From the NCBI GenBank assembly GCA_028564925.1, contig CM053029.1, forward strand, positions 296,337,168-296,401,167: a stretch of DNA of 64,000 nt, given 5' to 3'. Position numbers and translations under genes: made by a program. Position 1 is the stretch's first letter; every line of letters starts with the position of its first letter. Below the pieces are notes generated by a model, which was given only the letters and a program-made list of their open reading frames with translations, was not told where the DNA came from and searched no databases. This stretch comes from Lithobates sylvaticus (lineage: Eukaryota; Chordata; Amphibia; Anura; Ranidae). Positions 54,950-64,000 of the stretch are shown piece after piece.

Positions 54950-55795
54950 CACTGTACCCCCTGTCAAATCTGTCCTCCCACTGTACCCCACTGCTCATCT
55001 GTCCCGTCACTACTACCCTGCACATCTTCCCCACCTGTGTACCCCCCCTGCACATCTGCCACACCACTGTAACCTCCCTGCTCATCTTCCTCACCACTCC
55101 CTGCACATCTACTCCACCGCTGTACCCCCCATGCTCTTTTATTTATTACATTTTTTTTTATCTCACCGCTGAACCACCTTCTCATCTGCCCCACCACTGT
55201 AACCCCCTTTTTCATCTGCCTCACCACTGTTCCCCCTGCTCTTCCATACCAACTCTGTTCCCCCTGCTTTTCTGCCCCACTAATGTAACCCCCTGCTCAT
55301 CTGTCCCACCAATGTACTTCCTTTCTCCTCTTCCCCACCTCTGAACCCCCCTGCTCTTCTGCCCCACCACTGTAACCCCCTGCTCCTTTGCCCCACTAAT
55401 ACACCTCCCTTTCACATCTGCCACAACACTGAACCCCCCCCCTGCTTATCTTTTCCAACACTGTAACCCCTTCTCATCTCTCCTGCCACTGTAACTCCTG
55501 CACTTCTGTCCAACCACTGTACCCCCCTGAACATCTGTCCCACTGCTGAACCCCCTTCTAATCGCTCCCAACACTGTGTAATACCCTTTCTCATCTGCCC
55601 CACCACTTTACCTCCCGCACATCTGTCTCAACTCTGTACCCCCCCTCCTCTTCTGCCCCACCACTGTAACCCCCTTCTCATCTGGCCCATCAATGAACCC
55701 CCCCTTCTCATCTCTTCCATCTCTATTGCACCCCCTGCACATTGCCTCACCATCGTGCTCATCTGCCCCACTGCTGTACCCTCTTCTCATCTATG
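54950..55795. repeat. Degenerate C-rich minisatellite
   Basis: About 25 imperfect units of 30-35 bp built on CTCATCTGCCCCACCACTGT followed by AACCCCC. Units differ by several changes each, so the array is old. Minus-strand frames rich in Gly/Gln/Val come from it. Confidence 0.85.
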
Positions 55796-56152
55796 ATATG
55801 CTTGATATGCAGAGTGGTGAGAGGAAGCAGAGAGGAGACACATGTCCTGGTACTCATCCCTGCTGATCCACCTCTCGCATCCAGCCCATGTGCTTGTATG
55901 TGATGTCACATACAAGCATCTGCAATGAATACGCAATGATGAGCTCTGGTCTGGGGCATTTTCTGAAAGCAGTGGGCCTGTGTGCAAGATCGCGCCCCCA
56001 CAGCTGAGAATTGGGTGTGATTTTCATTGTGCTGAATACTGGCTGTGGCTTAAAGGGAAACTGAGTGCAGGGGTTCAGTAGTAAGTGATGCAAAATTAGG
56101 GGTCAGGTGTAAGTGACGCAGCATTCAGAGGAAAAAAAAAAAAAAAATATAT

Positions 56153-56187
<35 letters not shown>

Positions 56188-56995
56188 TATAGGGGGACGG
56201 AGACCAGAGAACCTAGGAAGTGACGTTTGCGCACCAGCCTGCGTGCCACCGACCAGGAAGCCCTCAGGACGCTGAATACACCGCTCCATACAGCGGAAGA
56301 CAGCAGAGCGCGGCCGGAAGGCATCTTACAGGCATAGTGCATATATCTACAGTTATCCTTACATGCTGATTTTAAAGTTTGATCTGGTACGCATATTGTA
56401 CTAAGGGGTAGTTTTGATCTTTTTAGTAGGGGAGTAAATAAACTATTTTATGCAGTATCACGCTATGTAGTTACTTCTTTTCAATATATGACCTGCCTGG
56501 CAATGGGGAGCTATTGAATAAGAGGCTGTGGAGGAGAATTGGAGCATCGATAGAGGATTGAGCAGCACCCTGATGAGAGAGTATATATGCCTATATTGTT
56601 TGTATTTCTGGTGAGTGCATCCCCAAAGGGGAACCTTCCTTACACGTGGTGGAGTGCACTGGTGGATGGACTGAGCAGTTTTATGGCACACTGAATACTG
56701 AATATAGAAATATTTTAACCCATTATGGAGAAAGCTGGACTCTATTAATCACTGAATGATTGACTTACCCTCTACCGATACCTAATAATTATCCACTTAT
56801 TTTATTGTTTGATTTATTTATTTATTTAATTATTCAATACCGCACTTTGTCGTGAATTATACTGAGTGATATTCATCCACCTATATCAGTTTTTTTCCTG
56901 ATACCCAAGCACTGCTACAGTATTTTAACAGGCCGGATTCATTTAATTTATTCATTTAATTATTTATTCCTCTGACACCTGCTATTTTATTGTAC

Positions 56996-57094
<99 letters not shown>

Positions 57095-57974
57095 GAGAGA
57101 TTATTTATTTTGTCTCAACAAAATTCCCAGAAGCTCAACAGTAATTCCACAAACTCACCTGATTGTGGTCTTCTTAATCACAGTGAAATCCCTTCTTTCT
57201 GAGATTGGTAGTGGCAACCAAGCGAGTCATCTTACCCCAGATGGTGGGTCTGACTAGCAGGACTGTGATTGGCTTTGGCAGTGGCTAATCGCATCCCTCC
57301 TGGAAACAGGGACCGCCCCCCCCCCCCCCCGCAGAACTGCACCCAAATTCTTCCCTATCCCAAATGCTGGCTCATTGGTTATCTAACTTTGTTGTACCTT
57401 TCTATGTTTTCCACTGTTTACAATGTGTGGGGGCACGGTGCCTCCCCCCTCAGTGCAGGTGCGGTGTGGAGAATTCTGAAACTGGAATGCATATTGTGTC
57501 TCACTGACACATCCCTGTGCTGCTCTGCTGTTGGGGGAGGAGTCAAGTGCCGACAAAAAAAAGGAGGCTTCCAGTGCTGGGGGTGGCTTACCCCTGCTGT
57601 AATACCAGTTTTCAATAATCACAGCCAGCAATTATGGTATACTTGGAGGGGCTGACGGAAGCCGGATAGAGAGACTGGACGTGCTATATACGTCCTATGT
57701 ACAATGACGTTTTTTTGGATGTGGGTAGCTTGCCCAAAATTGTCCAACTAGTTAAGTAACCCATAGAATAGTCTTGTGTTTTTTTTTTTTTTTTTTTTCG
57801 ACCTGCTGGCTGTATGAAACAGAAAAAAAAACTTCCCCCGCTGTCCAGAATATACTGACTAAGTGGCAAAAATCTGACAGGGTGTTTGTACAGAAGTTGA
57901 ACCATAGGACGAAGCCAGAGATTGTTAGGTTAGTAGCAGAAGTTCAGTAGTACTGGTCTTCTTTTTATGTTGGA
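55796..57974. other. Unassigned stretch with (GATA)n and (TA)n
   Basis: Holds a (GATA)n tract at 56153-56187 and (TA)n at 56996-57092. The part 56190-56990 passes from GC-rich to AT-rich and looks like a retroelement end, but I could not name it. No supported gene. Confidence 0.4.
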
Positions 57975-58292
57975 TGTGAGCTTGTCGGAAAGTCCGACCG
58001 TGTGTATGCTCCAACAAAACTTGTTGTCGTAAATTCCGATCGTGTGTACATAAGTACGAAGCACAAAATTCCACGCATGCTCAGAATCAAGCAGAAGAGC
58101 CGTACTGGCTATTGAACTTAATTTTTCTCGGCTCGTCGTACGTCTTGTATGTCACTGCCTTCTTGACGTTCGCAATTTCACACAACATTTGTGTGACCGT
58201 GTGTATGCAAGACAAGTTTGAACCAACATCCTTTGGAAAAAAAATCCATGGTTTTATTGTCTGAAAATCTGATTGTGTGTACGGGGCATAAG
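57975..58292. mobile_element. MITE related to the 30.7 kb foldback by its termini
   Basis: The right end GTGTGTACGGGGCATAA resembles the inverse of TTATGCCGCGTACACACG. Internal repeats GTCCGACCGTGTGTATG and TTCCGATCGTGTGTACAT recur. The left end is less clear. Confidence 0.5.
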
Positions 58293-58729
58293 AGTGTCTG
58301 TTTAGTACATTCTATGTGGCTCTGTAACGTGCTTGTACAAAAGTTCTAAAACTGTAATTTTAGGAGTACGATTTACTATTTTTTTTTTTCGTTACAGCCT
58401 TTTCCCGATTGCTTAATTTTCAGTCGGAGTTGGGGGGAGGATATGGGGGTTGAATGTTCTCAGTCAAAATGTTCCTGTGTTCTGCTAACACTCCTCTTCC
58501 AAAAAAAAAAAGTCAAACAAGCCATCTTTGACCCTGCAGAGGGGCCATATACAAGTTAAGAACCGTTCAGTCATTCTAAGCTTGCCTGTACAGTTTACAT
58601 TTTGGGTTGACATTGTTTGCTAAGAATCTCACTTTTTAAGATAATGTGGTAACATTACTTCTAACAGCTGGTAATATCTGCTTCAGCATGTTCTGTTGTA
58701 CAGTGCTTTTCCCTGCATATTTCTTGTAG

Positions 58730-58817
58730 GAGCATTCAGACACAGATTTGGAAGACCGTGTCCTCTGGAGATGCATTCATTGTGAATGAGATCACTGACC
58801 CAGCCAGCTCTGTTTGA
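58730..58817 (+). CDS. Candidate terminal coding exon (unidentified, partial)
   Basis: A polypyrimidine-rich acceptor (TTTTCCCTGCATATTTCTTGTAG) precedes an open frame that reads SIQTQIWKTVSSGDAFIVNE and then ITDPASSV before TGA at 58815-58817. The 28 codons look protein-like rather than repeat-derived, and the surroundings are not in any repeat I recognise. If real it is the last exon of a plus-strand host gene whose other exons lie elsewhere. I cannot name the protein. A chance frame of this length is quite possible. Confidence 0.2.
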
Positions 58818-59169
58818 TTCCTATCCTAAGGGAACATTTAATAATTTTAACATTCTTTTTTATCTGGAAATTATTATGGTGTATACATGGAAACATAAAA
58901 TGTCCCTCCTGCAAATATGTTTGCCCTCCTGTGAACATGTTTGCCTAATTAAAATATCCAGCACAATGTGCAATCTTTGACCAGTGATTTTGTATTGTCT
59001 TATTCTAAAATGTGAGGTTTTAAAGGAGAGTTTACATTTTATAACCTATTTTGAAATACAAAGGTTCTGTTGATTAGGAATGGTTCCAAGAAAAGTGTAA
59101 AAGCATATAGAGAGCTACTAAGGCTATGCAGTAAACATGGCAACCGATCTACAGGTTACCCAGTTTTAC
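58818..59169. other. Unassigned AT-rich stretch
   Basis: Could be 3' UTR if the preceding exon is real (AATTAAAATA near 58948 is a weak polyadenylation-like motif). Nothing else seen. Confidence 0.35.
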
Positions 59170-59596
59170 TTAAAGCGTAGGTTCACACAAAAATTGAACC
59201 TCCGCTTTTCGGAACCCTCCGGTGTCCCATTTGGCACCTTTCAGGGGGAAGGGGGGGGTCCAGATTTGCACCCACTTCCGGGCATAGACTCCCATGGGAG
59301 TCTACGCCTCTTCCCGTCCCCCCACGCTGTCTGCTGGGGGACACACGGGTCCCAGGAGATGGCGGGGGACCAGTTGGGACACGCAGCGCAACACGCACGT
59401 GCGCAGTAGGGGACCGGGAAGTGAAGCCGCAACGATTCACTTCCTGATTCCCTCACCGAGGATGGTGGAGGGAGCTGCCGAGAGCCGAACGTTTCATTGG
59501 CTTTGGCTGCTGACATCGCTGGACCCTGGGACAGGTTAGTGACCATCTTATTAAAAGCCAGCAGCTGCAGTATTTTTAGGTGGCCCTCCTCTTTAA
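59170..59596. mobile_element. TTAA chain, element 1 (family C)
   Basis: Left TTAAAGCGTAGGTTCAC, right edge at the TTAA 59593-59596 after CCTCCTCT. Shares GAAGTGAAGCCGCAA and AAAAGCCAGCAGCTGCAG with relatives at 21313-21740 and 54720. Confidence 0.6.
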
Positions 59597-60594
59597 CCGC
59601 TTCCCGACCGCCTCCTGTAGATATACGTCAACAGAATGGCACGGGCAGGCAAAAGCACGTACCTGTACGTCCCCTTTAATTTGCCTGCCCGGGGGGTGCG
59701 CGCCGGTCGGGAGCTCCGTGACCACGGCCGCGGGACCAGCGGACCCGATCGCCGCTGGTATCCCGCGATCGGGTTACGGAGCTGAAGAACGGGGAGAGGT
59801 CTATGTAAACAAACCTCTCCCCGCGCTTCCTACACTGACTGTCAGTGATCGGCGGTTCCCTGTCATCGGGAACGCCGATCAATGACGTCAGACGTACAGC
59901 CACGCCCCCCTACTGTAAAAAAAACACAACACGTCACACTGACTCCTCCCCGCCCCCTAGTGGTTAACCCCCTAACTACAACTGTCATTTACATAGGAAT
60001 CAGTGCTATTTAAATAGCAGTGATTGCTGTATAAATGACAAATGTCCCAAAAATGTGTCAAAAATGTCCGATGTGTCCGCCAAAATGTCGCAGTCACAAT
60101 AAAAATCGCTGATCGCCGCCATTACTAATAAAAAAATATAATATATGATATATTAATATATAATATATTAATAAAAATGCTATAAAACTATCCCCTATTT
60201 TGTAAACGCTATAACTTTTGCGCAAACTAATCAATAATCGCTAATTGCGATTTTTTTTTTTTACCAAAAATATGTAGAAGAATACGTATCGGCCTAAACT
60301 GAGGAAAAAAAAAGTTTTTTTATATATTTTTTGGGGATATTTTTTTATAGCAAAAAGTAAAAAATATTGCATTTTTTTCAAAATTGTCGCTCTATTTTTG
60401 TTTATAGCGCAAAAAATAAAAACCGCAGGGGCGATCAAATACCACCAAAAGAAAGCTCTAAAAAAAGGACGCCAATTTTGTTTTGGAGCCACGTCGCATG
60501 ACCGCGCAATTGTTAGTTAAAGCGACGCAGTGCCGAATTGCAAAAAGGGGCCTGGTCCTTTGGCTGCCAATTGGTCCGGGGCTGAAGTGGTTAA
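59593..60594 (-). mobile_element. TTAA chain, element 2 (family A, copy 3)
   Basis: Left TTAACCGCTTCCCGACCGCC, right GGCTGAAGTGGTTAA. The most complete copy of family A (about 1,002 bp), with TATAACTTTTGCGCAAAC and ATACGTATCGGCCTAAACTG in common with 14855-15793. No coding capacity. Confidence 0.8.
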
Positions 60595-60999
60595 AGTGGT
60601 TGTAAACCCTTTTGTTTGTCTTTTACCTAGAATAAGGCTTACCTATAGGTAGTGGAAATATCTCCTAGACGTGCGCCAATGTCGTCATCGGCGCATGCGC
60701 TGTGAAGAAACGGACCATAGTGCCGTTTCTTCCCCCAGTGTGTGCTGTGACAGGCGGCTCCCATGCGAGTGACATCATGTGACTCTGGACAGTCACAGAG
60801 CCGGAGTCCGTGGCCCCGGAAGGAAGAGGAGTGAAGATGAACGCGGCCTGCACAGGGGACATCGCAGGCTTCGTTTGCAGGTAACTGTCATATAATGGGC
60901 TAGTATGCATTGCACTCTATCCCATTATGCTTTAAATTTGCAGGCCTTTTGGGGAGCAAAAGAGAAAGTAAAACCCAACCGGGTTTGCTTCCTCTTTAA
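60591..60999. mobile_element. TTAA chain, element 3 (family B type)
   Basis: Left TTAAAGTGGTTGTAAACCC, right TTTGCTTCCTCTTTAA. Contains GGCTTACCTATAGGTAG as in other family B copies. Confidence 0.65.
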
Positions 61000-61400
61000 A
61001 GTGGATATAAATCCTTCCATATACCCAGTGAAGTGACTGGGTATGATGACACAGAGATTCAACAAATCCTCCCACATAAGTTGTATCTGTTTTATAAGCA
61101 GCCACTTGTCCTGTACATTCTTGTAACACTCAGAGTAAAAAGATTTTTCTCAGGGGCTCTGATAGCTGATTGGATGGAAGAAAAACACACGTCACACAGC
61201 GACAGAGCTGGGGCTGTCAGTCACAAGTTGTGCCCTGGAACTCCCTCCCCGTCACCTTTTTAGCTCTTGGTGTCAGGAAAAATGTTGTCATAAGTGGGGG
61301 AAAAATGACACTTCATGCTTTGGAAAGAGGCACGCAAACACTATAGAAATGTGTGCTTAGTTCAGATCAGATTTCATGTCATGGGTTCCATCCACTTTAA
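60996..61400. mobile_element. TTAA chain, element 4
   Basis: Left TTAAAGTGGATATAAATCC, right GGTTCCATCCACTTTAA. A distinct family from its neighbours, without coding capacity. Confidence 0.7.
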
Positions 61401-61841
61401 TCTTGAGTTTGTATAGAATGCGGCACAATAACCACACAACTAGATAGAGGCGTGGCACCTTTCTGGGCTTCCTGAAGCCATTTGCTGTGTAATTTCTTCT
61501 CGTATCTGCTTTTAACATGACCAATTACATTATTTTCCATCATGCATCTGTTTGTGAAGTGTTCCAAACCCCCAGACTCCATACAAAATTTGAGATTGAG
61601 GTAGATTAGTGCTGTGCAGCAATTTCTGGTTGAGAAATTGAGCTATCCTGCAAGTAAGCTATGCTCCCAGTATGAATCTAAAGGCTTTATATATATATTT
61701 TTTTTTTTTTTGACTGGAGCATGCCTTTAAGCAAAAAGATTGAGTATGTTTTTAGTTTTTTTTGTTTGTTTTGGTTTTTTTCAACCTTGAAGATGAATTC
61801 CTTTGCCTTGATGGTGATGTAATTGTACTGCTTGAGTGTAT
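61401..61841. other. Unassigned stretch
   Basis: A 61-codon minus frame (61582-61397) has no recognisable content. Nothing else supported. Confidence 0.4.
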
Positions 61842-62130
61842 TTAAAGGAGAGGAATGGCCAAAGCTTTTTTTTTTTTTTTTTTTTTTTTGGCTGTACTTT
61901 TCCTATGGATCACAGGAGAGCAGTTAGTTCTACACTCCTGTGATCCATTTTCAGCCGACAGCGGGCTAAAGCCTGCTGTCAGCTGATGTCACAGAGCTGG
62001 TCCAGGCTTTGAAAAGGTCCTGATCATCTGTTCGGGATCCACCAAGATGCCTGGACCAGCGGCTGGCTCAGCCTCTCAGCGAGCTACTGAAAGCCTGAAC
62101 TAGCCGATTCCAGTGAGCACTGGAGGGGCA
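61842..62130. mobile_element. MITE-like segment with two hairpins
   Basis: Starts TTTAAAGGAGAGGAATGGCC. Hairpins GGATCACAGGAG/CTCCTGTGATCC (61906-61946) and CTGACAGCAGGC/GCGGGCTAAAGCCTGCTGTCAG (about 61957-61983). The right end is unresolved. Confidence 0.45.
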
Positions 62131-63837
62131 CAGTCTGAAGACAAAGGATTGAGTCATCAGTGGTCTTTGATCGCTCAGTTGTCTATCTTAGAGGTGCTGG
62201 CAGACAGATGCTACTGCATCCACCCAGGTGTGTATAGTTTTTTTTTTTATTCTTTTTTTGTGAAACCCATTCTTCTCTTTTTTTTTTAAAGCTAAAATCT
62301 GGGATATTTTAACAAAATGTACTCTTGCACTGCAAGGGTTAAATTTAGTCTAGGTGTGCAGCGATACTCTCTATTGCTTCATTTTATTCCAGGCTCCATT
62401 AGATTTCATCTTTGCATGCAACTGGTCTAGCAATGCTGCCTCTCATGGTTAAATACTTGCGCTGTCCAGTGCAGGGCTAATAGCCTGATCATACAGAAGG
62501 AATGCCTACAGCCCAGCGCTTTGGGTAGCAAAGAACAGTGCTGCACTGAGATAGGGTAAGTAATACACTTTATCCTCACATCCCTAGATATGAGCATCTA
62601 ACGCTTGCAGTAATGATAAGGTCCCACTACAAGGGTAGATTTTATCTAATTCCCGGAGTTCAGTTGTAAAGTTTCTGAGGAGTCGGAGCAAGCATATTCC
62701 AGCCTGCTGAAGACTTTGACAGGTTGCAAGCAGTGGGGCTAAATGCTGTAGCTGTGCCTACAAGGTGCATGCAGGATGTGACGCACAGGGGCTAAACACC
62801 CAGGGTGCATGTGACCTTACGATAAGTGTACATCAACTTTTATACTTCCAAACTGTTTTAAACAGAATAAAGCATTAGCAAAATGTAAGGAGTTCTCAGA
62901 AAACTGCTAAATAACTAGTTAAAATGCATGTATGTTTACCAATGAAAAGATTAGTAATTTTGCTCAGTCTTGCAATTCCAATGATAAAAAGGAAAAAAAA
63001 AAAGATGTTGTGCTCTTTTCTGGTTCAGCTTTGAGCAGTATTAAAGCCAAAAATTGAATATATTGCAGCTTACCACTGATTAGATGTAGTGTTTGCATTC
63101 GTTTTTCGTAAGCTTTTTTTTTCCCCTCCTGTTTTCACCTGTACCTCTCCTGTATTGGAGTGCCCACACTTTGAAAGAATGAGCACAGGGGACACCTTTT
63201 GGACAGCAGCATTGTCAGTCTGAGGGGAGAGAAGGGTTCGGCTGTACTAGCAGATTTAAATACACTAACAAAATTTAAGCCAAACTCCAGCTAATACTTT
63301 ACCGTTACAACAAACTGAGTTTTTTTCCTTTTGGGATAAAGGTTTTACATAAATAAATCAAATCATTGTTAGCACCCATGCCAGTGGTAAATGGTTTGTC
63401 TTCTCTCTGTAACTGATACATTCTGCTGAAGAGCTTGTTCTTTAGAAAAACATCAGGCTTGCTGACTGGATTATTAGATGAAAAGAAAACAAATGCAGCC
63501 ATCTCCTGTAAGAATTAGCAAGCTGCATACTTGCCAACTGTCCCGAATTTCCCAGGACTGGGATTTAGACTTTTCCCAAAATATATTTATTTATTTTTTG
63601 TTTCCCGGGAAATGTCCAGAGAAATGCAATTTTTCCCAATTTTCCAGAAGAAGTAAAACACGGCTAGGTGGCTACAATAGAAATTGAGCTGCTGCGGCGC
63701 CGCCCACCCCCTGCTGCCAGTTATGGAAAGTGGCAGGGGGTGGGTGGTGGTTCTATTGTAACCACGTGGCCAGCCTCACCTCTATTTTGTTCCCCCTTGG
63801 CCTCTGTTCTGTAATGGCGGCGGAGCCACCGCTACTA
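62131..63837. other. Unassigned stretch
   Basis: No supported gene. TACTTGCCAACTGTCCCGAA near 63524 resembles a hAT-like MITE end, and GCCACCCCCTGCTGCCA/TGGCAGGGGGTGGG near 63700-63745 forms a hairpin. Confidence 0.4.
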
Positions 63838-64000
63838 GGACATCTGATGTAAGGAGGGGCACCGCTGGGGACATCTGATGTAAGGAGGGGCACCGCTGGG
63901 GACATTTGATGTCAGGAGGGGCACCGCTGGGGACATCTGATGTCAGGAGGGGCTCCGCTGGGGACATTTGATGTCAGGAGGGGCTCCGCTGGGGACATTT
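63838..64000. repeat. 31-bp minisatellite, continues beyond the window
   Basis: Units start at 63840, 63871, 63902, 63933, 63964 and 63995. Each reads ACATCTGATGTAAGGAGGGG, then CACCGCTGGGG, with only a few substitutions. Low divergence suggests recent expansion. Confidence 0.9.

Noticed and set aside
54888-55790. Gly/Gln/Val-rich minus-strand frames
   Set aside because: By-products of the degenerate C-rich minisatellite.

Overview
The window looks like vertebrate, non-coding, repeat-saturated DNA. It is most probably from a large amphibian genome, with ranid-type frogs as the best guess. The inference rests on recalled resemblance: elements that begin TTAACCACTTCCCGACCG, TTCG-rich MITEs ending in TAGACATGTGCA, foldback elements ending in TGCCGCGTACACACG, L1 and Tc1 copies of frog/fish type, and hAT elements beginning TAGGGATGAGCCGAAC. 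I recognise no intact host gene. One weak candidate terminal exon lies near 58.73 kb. Almost all long open frames are by-products of simple sequence or of mobile elements.

Layout. 0-3.1 kb: a 2 kb A-poor, T-rich tract that runs directly into a fossil DIRS/Ngaro-like tyrosine recombinase and its terminal direct repeats. 3.2-8.5 kb: a TTAA-flanked element, a decayed Tc1 transposon split by a solo LTR with a perfect 4-bp target duplication, a TTCG-rich hAT-type MITE and another solo LTR. 9-12 kb: a LINE 3' end and a 2.3 kb 5'-truncated L1 on the minus strand. 12.5-18.9 kb: nested MITEs, including three elements one inside another, and a second solo LTR of the first family. 19-30.6 kb: hAT, Tc1 and TTAA elements, several with perfect 8-bp duplications. 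30.66-32.89 kb: a 2.2 kb foldback element whose centre looks like a divergent promoter (two TATA boxes facing outward, each followed by a polyadenylation signal). 33-45 kb: MITEs and simple repeats. 45.5-48.1 kb: two giant palindromes at the same target sequence; the second carries a textbook hammerhead ribozyme of the Penelope type. 48.29-54.56 kb: a full-length hAT-Ac/ZBED-like transposon (6,266 bp, perfect TSD tttataaa) whose broken transposase reads on the minus strand. 55-64 kb: a minisatellite, a chain of four TTAA elements sharing their junction TTAAs, and a 31-bp minisatellite leaving the window.

How the parts relate. Two element classes shaped the region. TTAA-targeting non-autonomous elements repeatedly inserted at one another's ends, and hAT-type elements left 8-bp duplications. 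Foldback elements add the most unusual architecture. The hAT transposon at 48-54 kb is the only recognisable source of a near full-length transposase, and it appears inactive. All calls come from reading the sequence by eye; family assignments rest on recalled consensus patterns, and boundaries are approximate unless a duplication is quoted.
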